From Bradyrhizobium lablabi (lineage in GTDB: Bacteria > Pseudomonadota > Alphaproteobacteria > Rhizobiales > Xanthobacteraceae), in assembly GCF_001440475.1 (NCBI RefSeq), contig NZ_LLYB01000134.1, positions 77,390 through 141,389 on the forward strand: DNA of 64,000 nt. Reading direction: 5' to 3'. The notes under the pieces were generated by a model, which saw nothing but the letters and a program-made list of their open reading frames with translations, ran no database searches and had not been told where the DNA came from. Positions within the stretch are counted from its first letter, which is position 1; each line of letters starts with the position of its first letter. Shown here one piece after another: positions 8,493-17,200 of the stretch. A program made the position numbers and the translations under genes.

Positions 8493-10652
8493 ATGAGCCG
8501 CATCCCGAACTTCGCTGATATCGCCTTTGAAGCCTTCGCGCCCGAGGCACCCGCCGGCAGCGCCGAGCCGTGGCTGACGCCCGAGGGCATTCCGGTAAAG
8601 CCGGCCTACAGCGAGGCCGATCTCGAAGGCATCGATTTCCTCGACACCTGGCCGGGCGTCGCGCCCTATCTGCGCGGCCCCTACCCGACCATGTATGTCA
8701 ACCAGCCCTGGACGATCAGGCAGTATGCCGGCTTCTCCACGGCGGAAGATTCCAACGCGTTCTATCGCCGCAATCTTGCAGCGGGGCAAAAGGGTCTCTC
8801 GGTCGCGTTCGACCTCGCCACCCACCGCGGCTACGATTCCGATCATCCGCGCGTCTCGGGCGACGTCGGCATGGCGGGCGTCGCGATCGATTCCATCTAC
8901 GACATGCGCACGCTGTTTGCGGGCATTCCGCTCGACCAGATGAGCGTGTCAATGACCATGAACGGCGCGGTACTGCCGATCCTCGCGCTGTTCGTCGCAG
9001 CCGCCGAGGAACAGGGCGTTCCGCCGGAAAAACTCTCGGGCACCATTCAGAACGACATTCTGAAAGAGTTCATGGTGCGCAATACCTACATCTATCCGCC
9101 CGCGCCCTCGATGCGGATCATCTCCGACATCTTTGCGTACACCTCGCAACGGATGCCCAAGTACAATTCAATCTCGATCTCCGGCTATCACATGCAGGAA
9201 GCCGGCGCGACGCAGGACCTCGAGCTGGCCTATACGCTGGCTGACGGCGTCGAATACCTGCGCGCCGGCCTTGCCGCCGGCCTCGACGTCGACCGTTTTG
9301 CACCGCGGCTGTCGTTCTTCTGGGCGATCGGCATGAATTTCTTCATGGAAGTCGCCAAGATGCGCGCGGCGCGGCTACTCTGGGCGAAACTGCTGAAGCA
9401 GTTCAACCCGAAGGACCCGCGCTCGCTGTCGCTGCGCACCCATTGCCAGACTTCCGGCTGGTCGCTGACCGCGCAGGACGTCTTCAACAATGTGATGCGC
9501 ACCACGATCGAAGCGATGGCGGCCACCCAAGGCCACACCCAATCCCTGCACACCAATGCGCTTGACGAGGCGCTGGCGCTGCCGACAGATTTCTCGGCCC
9601 GCATCGCCCGCAACACGCAGCTTTTCCTGCAGCAGGAAAGCGGCACCAACCGCATCATCGATCCCTGGGGCGGCTCCTATTACGTCGAGCGGCTGACGCG
9701 CGACCTTGCGGAGAAAGCCTGGGGGCACATCCAGGAAGTCGAGGCGCTCGGCGGCATGGCCAAGGCCATCGAGGCCGGCGTGCCCAAGCTGCGCATCGAG
9801 GAAGCCTCCGCCAAGACCCAGGCCCGGATCGATGCCGGTCGGCAGGCAGTGATCGGCGTCAACAAGTACAAGCCGGTCAACGAGGCCGCGATCGACGTGC
9901 TCAAGGTGGAGAATTCCACCGTGCGGCGGCTGCAGATCGACAAGCTGAAGCGGCTGCGCACCGAGCGCGACCAGAAGGAAGTCGAGCAGGCGCTGGCGGC
10001 GCTGACGCGCAGCGCCGGCGAAGGCAACGGCAATCTGCTCGCGCTCGCCATCGACGCGGCGCGCGCAAAGGCGACTGTCGGCGAAATTTCGGACGCGATG
10101 GAAAAGGTGTTCGGGCGTCACCGCGCCGAGATCAAGTCCATCACCGGCGTCTACAAGCGGGAGGCGTCGGCCATGTCCAACCGGGTCGAAAAGGTGCAGG
10201 AACTGATCGATGCGTTCGAGACTGCCGAGGGCCGCCGGCCCCGCATCCTCGTCGCCAAGATCGGCCAGGACGGTCACGACCGCGGCCAGAAGGTGATCGC
10301 ATCAGCCTTCGCCGATGTCGGCTTCGACGTCGATATCGGGCCGCTGTTTGCCACCGCCGATGAGGCGGCGCGGCAGGCGGTGGAGAACGACGTGCACATC
10401 CTCGGCGTCTCGTCGCTGGCGGCCGCCCATCTCACCGCGGTGCCGGAACTGAAGGCGGCGCTGAAGAAGCACGGCCGCGAGGACATCATGATCATCATCG
10501 GCGGCGTCGTGCCGCCGCAGGATTATGACGCACTCTATGCGGCCGGCGCCGAAGCGATCTTCCCGCCGGGCACCGTGATCTCGGACGCCGCCGAAGAGCT
10601 GATCCGTAAGCTCAACGCCCGGCTCGGCCACAGCAGCGAGGCGGCGGAGTAA
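8493..10652 (+). CDS. mutB: Methylmalonyl-CoA mutase large (catalytic) subunit
   Basis: Adenosylcobalamin-dependent mutase that converts methylmalonyl-CoA to succinyl-CoA. The 719-residue protein has the barrel signatures YPTMYVNQPWTIRQYAGFST, GLSVAFDLATHRGYDSDHPR and RNTQLFLQQESGTNRIIDP. The C-terminal B12 domain carries DGHDRGQK near residue 592, with the cobalt-ligating His. Three in-frame ATGs lie at 8481, 8484 and 8493; 8493 (MSRIPNF) matches the usual N-terminus, but a short extension cannot be excluded. The gene starts 42 nt after the GFA stop and forms one operon with it and mutA. No cobalamin riboswitch was recognised upstream of the cluster. Confidence 0.95.
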   Translation: MSRIPNFADIAFEAFAPEAPAGSAEPWLTPEGIPVKPAYSEADLEGIDFLDTWPGVAPYLRGPYPTMYVNQPWTIRQYAGFSTAEDSNAFYRRNLAAGQKGLSVAFDLATHRGYDSDHPRVSGDVGMAGVAIDSIYDMRTLFAGIPLDQMSVSMTMNGAVLPILALFVAAAEEQGVPPEKLSGTIQNDILKEFMVRNTYIYPPAPSMRIISDIFAYTSQRMPKYNSISISGYHMQEAGATQDLELAYTLADGVEYLRAGLAAGLDVDRFAPRLSFFWAIGMNFFMEVAKMRAARLLWAKLLKQFNPKDPRSLSLRTHCQTSGWSLTAQDVFNNVMRTTIEAMAATQGHTQSLHTNALDEALALPTDFSARIARNTQLFLQQESGTNRIIDPWGGSYYVERLTRDLAEKAWGHIQEVEALGGMAKAIEAGVPKLRIEEASAKTQARIDAGRQAVIGVNKYKPVNEAAIDVLKVENSTVRRLQIDKLKRLRTERDQKEVEQALAALTRSAGEGNGNLLALAIDAARAKATVGEISDAMEKVFGRHRAEIKSITGVYKREASAMSNRVEKVQELIDAFETAEGRRPRILVAKIGQDGHDRGQKVIASAFADVGFDVDIGPLFATADEAARQAVENDVHILGVSSLAAAHLTAVPELKAALKKHGREDIMIIIGGVVPPQDYDALYAAGAEAIFPPGTVISDAAEELIRKLNARLGHSSEAAE

Positions 10653-10689
10653 TTCTTCGCCCGCGCTCACTTCTTCCAAAGGATCGCCC

Positions 10690-11481
10690 TTGCGCAGCAT
10701 TGCATTCGTCACGTTCGCCCGCACAATTGCCTTTGCGGGCGCAATCGCATGCACTGCGACGCTGGCGTTTGCCGCCGACCCCAAGCCGGATTTTTCCATC
10801 AAGACCAAATGGGTCGAAGCCAGCATCTTCCTCGACGCCGGGATCAAGGCCGAGCCGGCGCTAGCGGCGAACTGCCTCGCCGAGGGCAAGGCATGGGCGA
10901 CAAAGAACAAGGCCGATGCCGACAAGGAGCGCAAGCAGGACCCGGACCTGTTCCGCAATGCGTGGTCGTATGAGCGGAAATACGAGACGCGGTCGGTGGT
11001 CGACGGCCGCTATATCAGCATCATCAGGGCAGACTACGAATATACTGGAGGCGCGCACCCCAACAGCTCCTCTGATACCATCCTGTGGGACAAGTCAGCC
11101 GGCAAGCGCATCAGCATCCGTCCGTTCTTTAACGAGACAGCCGACAACGGCCCGACGATGAAAGCGATGCGGCAAGGCGTCATTGCTTCGCTCGAGGCCG
11201 AGAAGAAGAAACGCGGCGCTGATGGCACCGATGCCAGCGCCATCGAAGGCATCGAGCCGAAGCTTCTCAAGATCGGCCCAGTCGCGCTGGCGCCATCGAC
11301 CGAACAAGGCAAGAGCTCCGGCCTGAACTTCTACTACGCACCTTACGCGGTCGGCTCCTATGCCGAAGGCGAATATATCGCCTTCGTACCCTGGGAAACG
11401 TTGAAGCCGTATCTAACGCCGGAAGGCGCCAGAATTTTCGGCGGCGCGCAACCGAAGGAAGACGAAGACCGGCCGCAGTGA
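10690..11481 (+). CDS. Secreted DUF3298/RsiV-like protein
   Basis: A 263-residue exported protein. The N-terminus is a clear signal peptide (hydrophobic stretch AFAGAIACTATLAFA with AFA-A cleavage). The body shows the DUF3298/DUF4163 pattern of the RsiV/PdaC group: a YEYTGGAHPNSSSDTILWD block followed by a PFFNE segment, and a C-terminal YAPYAVGSYAEGEYIAFVPW block. The start is TTG at 10690, supported by AAAGGA six bases upstream. It follows mutB by 37 nt in the same direction but is functionally unrelated. Role in the periplasm unknown. Confidence 0.82.
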   Translation: MRSIAFVTFARTIAFAGAIACTATLAFAADPKPDFSIKTKWVEASIFLDAGIKAEPALAANCLAEGKAWATKNKADADKERKQDPDLFRNAWSYERKYETRSVVDGRYISIIRADYEYTGGAHPNSSSDTILWDKSAGKRISIRPFFNETADNGPTMKAMRQGVIASLEAEKKKRGADGTDASAIEGIEPKLLKIGPVALAPSTEQGKSSGLNFYYAPYAVGSYAEGEYIAFVPWETLKPYLTPEGARIFGGAQPKEDEDRPQ

Positions 11482-11489
11482 CGGCCGCC

Positions 11490-11960
11490 TCAGGCGGCAA
11501 GGCGGCCGAGCGACCGTTCGAGCGAATGCGTCCAACCCGGAATCCATGACTGGAACAGCTCATGCCAGCGATCCGCGTCCTGCGGCGCGGTGTCGAGCTT
11601 CACGGACCATTCGATGAAGGTCCGGTTGCCCTCGACGATCGGCAGCAGATGCATCGTTCCTAAATAGCGTGTCGGGGCGGTCGCCTCCGGCGAAAGCCCG
11701 GCTGGAAACGGAAACGGTTCTATGCCCGCATAGGTCAGCGAGTGCGCTTGGTCGGAATGACCGGCGAGCCGCTGGCGAACCCAGTTGCCGAGATAGCAGA
11801 AGCGCCTCACCGCGCCGACCTCATCGCCGCCTCTGTCGTCCTCGATCACGCTTTCGCTGACGCCGTCGATATAGGCCGGGTAGTTGTTGAAATCGCGGAT
11901 CAGGGCCCACACGGTTTCCAGGGGATGGTCCAGCACGGTGCTGTAATAGGCTGTCGTCAT
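11490..11960 (-). CDS. SRPBCC-family (START-like) protein
   Basis: A 156-residue START/polyketide-cyclase-like protein, a fold with a hydrophobic cavity for lipids or aromatic ligands. Indicative features are the N-terminal VLDHPLETVWALIRDFNNYPAYID, a GAVRRFCYLGNWVRQRL strand in the middle, and the C-terminal helix WHELFQSWIPGWTHSLERSL. The ATG at 11960 is preceded by GGAGAGAACC, an excellent ribosome site, so longer upstream starts are rejected. It converges on the DUF3298 gene with an 8-nt gap. Ligand unknown. Confidence 0.85.
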   Translation of the reverse strand: MTTAYYSTVLDHPLETVWALIRDFNNYPAYIDGVSESVIEDDRGGDEVGAVRRFCYLGNWVRQRLAGHSDQAHSLTYAGIEPFPFPAGLSPEATAPTRYLGTMHLLPIVEGNRTFIEWSVKLDTAPQDADRWHELFQSWIPGWTHSLERSLGRLAA

Positions 11961-12180
11961 GGTTCTCTCCGCAATTCGATCGCGGCTCGATGACCGGGCC
12001 GCACATGGATACCTATTTCGCGTAGCCCTGTTGCCGCCACCCGATTTCCGGATGTGGCGAGATGCCCACCGGCGACGATCCTCCTCGTGAGCCAATGCCT
12101 TGCGACCACAACGCAAAGCCGCCTAGAATGTCTCATCACAAGAGCGTCCGGCTTCACGGACGCCGCAGGGAGATCGCCCA

Positions 12181-13176
12181 ATGTCCAAAATGATCACGCG
12201 CCGCGCCTTTGCGGCTTCATCCGCTGCTGCCGCGGCCGTCGCGGGCTTTGGTTTCAAGCCGGCCTTGGCGCAGGCCTATCCGGCGCGGCCGGTGACCGTG
12301 ATCGTGCCCTGGGGCGCCGGCGGCGGCACCGACGCGACCGCGCGCATTGTCGCGGCGCTCCTGGAAAAGGATCTCGGCCAGCCGTTCAACGTGGTCAACC
12401 GCACCGGCGGCTCGGGCGTGGTCGGCCATACCGCGATCGCGACCGCACCGGCGGACGGCTACACCATCGGCATGCTGACGGTGGAAATCTCGATGATGCA
12501 CTGGCAGGGCCTCACCGAACTCGCACCGAAGAGCTACACGCCGCTGGCGCTGATGAACGAGGATCCGCCGGGAATCCAGGTCAGTTCCACCTCGCCCTAC
12601 AAGACCGTGAAGGAACTCGCCGACGCCATCAAGGCCGCGCCCGCCGGCAAGTTCAAGGCCTCCGGCACTGGCCAAGGCGGCATCTGGCATCTGGCGCTGG
12701 TCGGCTGGCTGCAGGCGATGGGACTGGCGCCGAACCATGTCGCCTGGGTGCCGTCGAACGGCGCCGCACCCGCGATGCAGGATCTCGCGGCGGGCGGGCT
12801 CGACCTCACCACCTGCTCGGTGCCGGAAGCCCGCGCGATCATCGAGGCCGGCAAGGCGCGCAGCCTTGCCGTCATGGCGACGGCGCGCAACCCTGTATTC
12901 GCCGATGTTCCGACGCTGAAGGAGGCCATGGGCATCGACTATTCGACCGGCGCGTGGCGCGGCATTGCCGGCCCCAAGGGCATGCCCGCCGACATCGCCA
13001 CCAAGCTCACCGCGTCGCTGAAGAAAGTCTATGACTCCAAGGAATTCAAGGAGTTCATGAGCAATCGCGGCTTCGGCACGGTGTGGGGCGATGCGACCGA
13101 ATTCGCAGCCTTCATGGACAAGGGCGACGCCCAGATGGGCGTGGCGATGAAGGCCGCCGGTCTGTCGAAGGCCTGA
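12181..13176 (+). CDS. tctC: Tripartite tricarboxylate transporter substrate-binding protein (TctC/Bug family)
   Basis: Periplasmic binding receptor of a TTT transporter. The 331-residue protein begins with a twin-arginine-like leader (ITRRAFAASSAAAAA, then FGFKPALAQA cleavage). The mature part starts AYPARPVTVIVPWGAGGGTD, the Bug-family signature for the carboxylate-binding site, followed by FNVVNRTGGSG and the C-terminal GIAGPKGMP. TctB and TctA follow immediately, so the transporter is complete. The ligand is probably an organic acid; the location inside the methylmalonyl-CoA mutase block suggests, without proving, a propionate- or methylmalonate-related acid. Confidence 0.93.
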   Translation: MSKMITRRAFAASSAAAAAVAGFGFKPALAQAYPARPVTVIVPWGAGGGTDATARIVAALLEKDLGQPFNVVNRTGGSGVVGHTAIATAPADGYTIGMLTVEISMMHWQGLTELAPKSYTPLALMNEDPPGIQVSSTSPYKTVKELADAIKAAPAGKFKASGTGQGGIWHLALVGWLQAMGLAPNHVAWVPSNGAAPAMQDLAAGGLDLTTCSVPEARAIIEAGKARSLAVMATARNPVFADVPTLKEAMGIDYSTGAWRGIAGPKGMPADIATKLTASLKKVYDSKEFKEFMSNRGFGTVWGDATEFAAFMDKGDAQMGVAMKAAGLSKA

Positions 13177-13222
13177 TCGGTCTTCGCCGGCTGACATCGT
13201 CCGAAATCCGCGGAGTTGGTTC

Positions 13223-13708
13223 ATGCGTCTACCCGATCGCGTCACGGGCTTGTTTCTCGTTGGCCTCGGCGCGGCTGCCGCCTATGGCGGCTGGCAGTTG
13301 CCGCCGGTGCCCGGCCAGCCGGTCGGGCCGAACGTCTTTCCGCTGGTGATCGGAACGGGCCTTGCACTGTGCGGCCTTGCGATTGCGCTCGGGATCGGCC
13401 GCAGTTTTGAAGAGGAAGAAGAACTCATTCCGGTCGAGGGCGGCCAGCCACAGCCCCCGACCGGAAAGCTCTACGGCTTGCGCGCCTTGCTTCCGCCGGC
13501 GCTCCTGCTGTTCTATGTGGCGGTTGCCGACCAGCTCGGCTTCATCATCACCGCAGCGCTGATCGTGTTCGTGACGTCGACCGCGCTCGGCGCCCGCTGG
13601 AAGCTTTCGCTGCCGCTCGCCGTGCTGGCGCCGATCGGCATTCATCTGATTTTCTCAAAATTGCTGCGCGTGCCGCTGCCGGCCGGGCTGCTGCCGATGC
13701 CCTGGTGA
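13223..13708 (+). CDS. tctB: Tripartite tricarboxylate transporter small membrane subunit TctB
   Basis: The 161-residue inner-membrane subunit with four predicted membrane segments: GLFLVGLGAAAAYGGW, VFPLVIGTGLALCGLAIALGI, ALLPPALLLFYVAVADQLGFIITAALIVF and LPLAVLAPIGIHLIFSKLL. The cytoplasmic loop between the second and third is acidic (EEEEELIPVEGG). The start at 13223 has GGAG seven bases upstream. It lies between tctC (46-nt gap) and tctA (3-nt gap), the canonical order. Confidence 0.9.
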   Translation: MRLPDRVTGLFLVGLGAAAAYGGWQLPPVPGQPVGPNVFPLVIGTGLALCGLAIALGIGRSFEEEEELIPVEGGQPQPPTGKLYGLRALLPPALLLFYVAVADQLGFIITAALIVFVTSTALGARWKLSLPLAVLAPIGIHLIFSKLLRVPLPAGLLPMPW

Positions 13709-13711
13709 TCG

Positions 13712-15223
13712 ATGCTCAACACCCTCGCCCAAGCGTTTGCGCTCATCTCCACCTGGGAAGTCATCGTCGCGATGCTCGCGGCATCGGTCTATGGCCTTGT
13801 CATCGGATCGCTGCCCGGTCTCTCGGCGACGATGGCGACCGCGCTGCTGGTCCCCGTCACGTTCTATCTGTCGCCGATCGCGGCCATCGCCACCATCGTG
13901 GCGGCATCCTCGATGGCAATCTTTTCCGGTGACATTCCAGGCGCCCTGCTGCGCATTCCCGGCACGCCCGCTTCGGCGGCTTACGCGGACGAAGCCTATG
14001 CGATGACGCGCAAGGGCGAGGCCGAACTCGCGCTCGGCGCCGGCGTCTGGTTCTCCGCCGTCGGCGGCATCGCGGGCACGCTGTCGCTGATGATCCTGGC
14101 GCCGCCGCTTGCCGAAATCGCGCTGTCGTTTTCGACCTTCGAATATTTCTGGCTCGCCTTCCTCGGCCTGATGTGCGCCACGCTGGTCGCGCGCTCCTCC
14201 CCGGTAAAGGCGATCGCCAGCATGTTCATCGGCCTGCTGGTCTCCTGCATCGGCATCGAGAACCCCGGCGGCGTCCCCCGCTTTACATTCGGCGTCACCA
14301 ACCTGCTCGGCGGCATCGAGCCGATCCCGGCGCTGGTCGGCGTCTTTGCGGTGGCGCAGGTGATGCGCGCGATGCTCACCCCGGAGCCGCCGCCGATTCC
14401 GCGGCGCAAGTTCGGGAGCATCATGGCGGGCCAGTGGCTGCTCACCAAAAAATATCACTGGCAGATGACGCGCGGGAACATCATCGGCATCATCATCGGC
14501 GTGCTGCCGGGCGCCGGCGCCGACATGGCCGCCTGGGTCAGCTACGCCATGTCAAAGCGGTTTTCGAAAGAACCCGAGAAATTCGGTACCGGCCATGTCG
14601 AGGGCCTGGTCGAAGCCGGCGCCAGCAACAATGCCAGCATCGCCTCGGGCTGGGTGCCCTCGCTGCTGTTCGGCATTCCCGGCGACACCATCGCGGCGAT
14701 TGCGATCGGCGTGCTCTACATGAAGGGGCTCAATCCCGGCCCGACGCTGTTCACCGAAAAAGCGTCGAGCATGTATGCGATCTACCTGATGTTCATCATC
14801 GCCAACATCATCATGATCCCGTTCGGCATCGTCATGATCCGGCTCGCAAGCCATGTGCTGCGCGCGCCGCGCTCCACCGTGATGCCCGTCATCATGCTAT
14901 GCTGCGCGGTCGGTTCCTTTGCCATCGGCAACAACATGTTCGGCGTCGTCACCGTCGCGACCTTCGGCATCATCGGCTATGTCATGGAAGAAAACGGCTA
15001 CCCGGTCGCCGCGATGGTGCTCGGAATCGTCATGGGCACCATGATCGAGCAGAGTTTCGTCACCTCGCTGATCAAGTCCGATGGCAGCGTGCTGCCGTTC
15101 TTCGAGCGGCCGATCGCGGCGATCCTCGCCGCCATGGCGATCGGCGCACTGATCTGGCCGGTGCTGGTCTGGGTGTGGCGGAAGCTCAGGCGCGAGCCTG
15201 CCCCCGCTACGGCGTCCCGCTGA
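13712..15223 (+). CDS. tctA: Tripartite tricarboxylate transporter large permease TctA
   Basis: The 503-residue integral membrane permease with about 11-12 hydrophobic segments. Family signatures are GSLPGLSATMATALLVPVTF near the N-terminus and GVLPGAGADMAAW, then FGTGHVEGLVEAGASNNAS, at the centre; the two LPG loops are thought to form the substrate path. The C-terminal segment has the usual GSFAIGNNMFGV block. Translationally close to tctB. A second long open frame over 14173-15828 is a shadow of this gene and meaB. Confidence 0.95.
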   Translation: MLNTLAQAFALISTWEVIVAMLAASVYGLVIGSLPGLSATMATALLVPVTFYLSPIAAIATIVAASSMAIFSGDIPGALLRIPGTPASAAYADEAYAMTRKGEAELALGAGVWFSAVGGIAGTLSLMILAPPLAEIALSFSTFEYFWLAFLGLMCATLVARSSPVKAIASMFIGLLVSCIGIENPGGVPRFTFGVTNLLGGIEPIPALVGVFAVAQVMRAMLTPEPPPIPRRKFGSIMAGQWLLTKKYHWQMTRGNIIGIIIGVLPGAGADMAAWVSYAMSKRFSKEPEKFGTGHVEGLVEAGASNNASIASGWVPSLLFGIPGDTIAAIAIGVLYMKGLNPGPTLFTEKASSMYAIYLMFIIANIIMIPFGIVMIRLASHVLRAPRSTVMPVIMLCCAVGSFAIGNNMFGVVTVATFGIIGYVMEENGYPVAAMVLGIVMGTMIEQSFVTSLIKSDGSVLPFFERPIAAILAAMAIGALIWPVLVWVWRKLRREPAPATASR

Positions 15224-15271
15224 TCCGTGCAGGCCCCTCGCCTGCACGGCGCGGCCGTTGTAAACCATGGC

Positions 15272-16264
15272 ATGACCCTGCCGAAGACCGTTTCCCCCGA
15301 TTTCAAGAAGCTTGCCAAGGACGTCCGCTCAGGCCAGCGCGCGGCGCTGGCCCGCGCGATTACCCTGATCGAAAGCAGGCGCGCCGATCATCAGGCCGCC
15401 GCGCGCGAACTGGTGCAGGCGCTGCTGCCCGACACCGGCAAGGCGGTTCGCGTCGGCATCACCGGTTCGCCCGGGGTCGGCAAATCCACCACCATCGACG
15501 CGCTCGGCATGTTCCTGATCGAGCGCGGCCACAAGGTCGCGGTGCTTGCGGTCGATCCCTCCTCGGCCCGCACTGGCGGCTCGATCCTCGGCGACAAGAC
15601 GCGGATGGCGCGGCTGGCCAATTCGGACGGTGCTTTCGTCCGACCTTCGCCCTCGTCGGGCACGCTTGGCGGCGTCGCCGCAAAGACCCGCGAGGCGATG
15701 CTGCTCTGCGAGGCCGCCGGCTTCGACGTGGTGCTGGTGGAGACCGTCGGCATTGGCCAGTCCGAGACCGCCGTCTGCGACATGACGGATTTCTTCCTCG
15801 CCCTGATGCTGCCCGGCGCCGGCGATGAGTTGCAGGGCATCAAGAAGGGCCTGGTCGAACTCGCCGACATGATCGCGATCAACAAGGCCGACGGCGACAA
15901 TATCAAGCGCGCCAATCTGGCGGCGGCCGAATATCGCGGTGCGCTGCATATTCTTACCCCCCGCTCGGAACATTGGCACCCGCCGGTCGTGACCTATTCG
16001 GCGCTGACCGGCACGGGGATGGACACGCTGTGGCAGAAGATTCTAGATCACCGCACCGCCATGAACGCCTCGGGCGAGTTCGCCGCGCGGCGGCGCGAGC
16101 AGCAGGTGAAATGGATGTGGTCGATGCTGGAGCAGCGCATGATGGCCCGGCTGCGGTCTGACGCCGCGATCCGCGCCAAGGTGAAGAAGACCGAGGCCGA
16201 AGTCGCCGACGGCCGCATCACGCCGGCGGTCGCCGCCGAGCAGATCGCGGAGATGCTGCGGTGA
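15272..16264 (+). CDS. meaB: Methylmalonyl-CoA mutase-associated GTPase MeaB (ArgK)
   Basis: G3E-family GTPase that protects methylmalonyl-CoA mutase from inactivation and gates cobalamin loading. The 330-residue protein has Walker A GSPGVGKST near residue 66, VDPSSARTGGSILGDKTRM (switch region), VETVGIGQSE (switch II) and the guanine-specificity motif NKAD near residue 208. ATG 15272 is chosen because the preceding in-frame codons do not fit the family. Its stop overlaps the pcp start by 4 nt. It belongs functionally with mutA/mutB even though the Tct genes and two others lie between. Confidence 0.95.
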   Translation: MTLPKTVSPDFKKLAKDVRSGQRAALARAITLIESRRADHQAAARELVQALLPDTGKAVRVGITGSPGVGKSTTIDALGMFLIERGHKVAVLAVDPSSARTGGSILGDKTRMARLANSDGAFVRPSPSSGTLGGVAAKTREAMLLCEAAGFDVVLVETVGIGQSETAVCDMTDFFLALMLPGAGDELQGIKKGLVELADMIAINKADGDNIKRANLAAAEYRGALHILTPRSEHWHPPVVTYSALTGTGMDTLWQKILDHRTAMNASGEFAARRREQQVKWMWSMLEQRMMARLRSDAAIRAKVKKTEAEVADGRITPAVAAEQIAEMLR

Positions 16265-16905
16265 GCGAAAAGCTACGCATTCTCGTCACCGGCTTCGGCC
16301 CGTTCCCCGGCGCGCCCTATAATCCGACGCAGCCGCTGGTGGCGCGGCTGACGCGGCTGCGCCGGCCGGCCTTCACCGACGTCGAACTCTCCAGCCATAT
16401 CTTTCCCGTCACCTACACAGCAGTCGACCGCGAATTGCCGCTGGCGCTCGCGAAACACAAGCCGCACGCGCTGCTGATGTTCGGGCTGGCTTCACGAACA
16501 CCTTATCTGCGGATCGAAACCCGCGCCCGCAATGCCGTCACCATGCTCTGGCCCGACGCTGCGCAAACCCGCGTCCGCAAGGGATCGATCGCTGACGGCG
16601 CCGACGCGCAACAGTTCGGTCCGCATACCGCGAAGCTGCTCCGTGCAGCCAGCAACACCGGGCTCGATGCCCGCGCCTCGCGCGACGCCGGTAGCTATCT
16701 CTGCAACTACTTAAGCTGGCGCGCGATCGAATCCGTCGATGCGGATAACCGCCTTCGCCTCGCCGCCTTCATCCACATCCCGCCGCTGGCGCGCAGCGGC
16801 GCAGTCAGACGCAAGGGTTTTCCGCGCATCACGCTGGAGGAACTGGTCGATGCCGGCGAAGCGATGCTGCTGGAAATGGTGAGGCTGGCGCGGCGGGCTT
16901 CGTAG
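16261..16905 (+). CDS. pcp: Pyroglutamyl-peptidase I (C15 cysteine peptidase)
   Basis: Removes N-terminal pyroglutamate from peptides in the cytosol. The 214-residue protein contains the GFGPFPGAPYNPTQPLV start motif and the catalytic triad segments: Glu in YLRIETRARN, Cys in GSYLCNYLSW, and His in AAFIHIPPL. The GTG start overlaps the meaB stop by 4 nt (GTGA), so translation is coupled. The stop codon TAG at 16903-16905 falls inside a copy of a dispersed repeat that starts with GTAGGG, so the C-terminus may have been set by repeat insertion. Confidence 0.92.
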   Translation: MSEKLRILVTGFGPFPGAPYNPTQPLVARLTRLRRPAFTDVELSSHIFPVTYTAVDRELPLALAKHKPHALLMFGLASRTPYLRIETRARNAVTMLWPDAAQTRVRKGSIADGADAQQFGPHTAKLLRAASNTGLDARASRDAGSYLCNYLSWRAIESVDADNRLRLAAFIHIPPLARSGAVRRKGFPRITLEELVDAGEAMLLEMVRLARRAS

Positions 16906-17044
16906 GGTGGGCAAAGCGCAGCGTGCCCCACCAGCAGTGTCAGACCTCATCCTGAGGAGCGCGGAACGCGCGTCTCGAAGGATGAATGGCACGAGCCGGG
17001 CCACATGGTTCGAGACGGCGCCAAAGCGCCTCCTCACCATGAGG
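16902..17044. repeat. Two dispersed palindromic repeats (GTAGGGTGGG type, then CTCATCCTGAGGAG type)
   Basis: 16902-16932 is a GTAGGGTGGGCAAAGCGCAG element that recurs at about 30702 and at 50507-50600. 16946-17044 is a longer element beginning CCTCATCCTGAGGAGCG and ending CTCCTCACCATGAGG, with internal CGTCTCGAAGGATG and TGGTTCGAGACG half-sites that are partly complementary. Copies recur at 30750-30846, 51808-51945 and 56509-56550. This is a typical rhizobial dispersed intergenic element and would form a stem in RNA. Confidence 0.85.
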
Positions 17045-17200
17045 ATTTAGCGTTGGCGGCTCAACGGCCCCACCCAACATTAACCCTACCCTCAACAATC
17101 GCCGCCGCTGTTGCCGGTCTTCACCATGCCCGGTCGCATTTTCGCGATACCTATGAAGCTGCGAATGCCGCGACCTGCATTGCGCGAGGGCTATTTCACC

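Noticed and set aside
14173..15828. A 551-codon open frame on the plus strand
   Set aside because: It spans tctA and meaB in a different frame and is Arg/His-rich with no family similarity; a GC-rich shadow.
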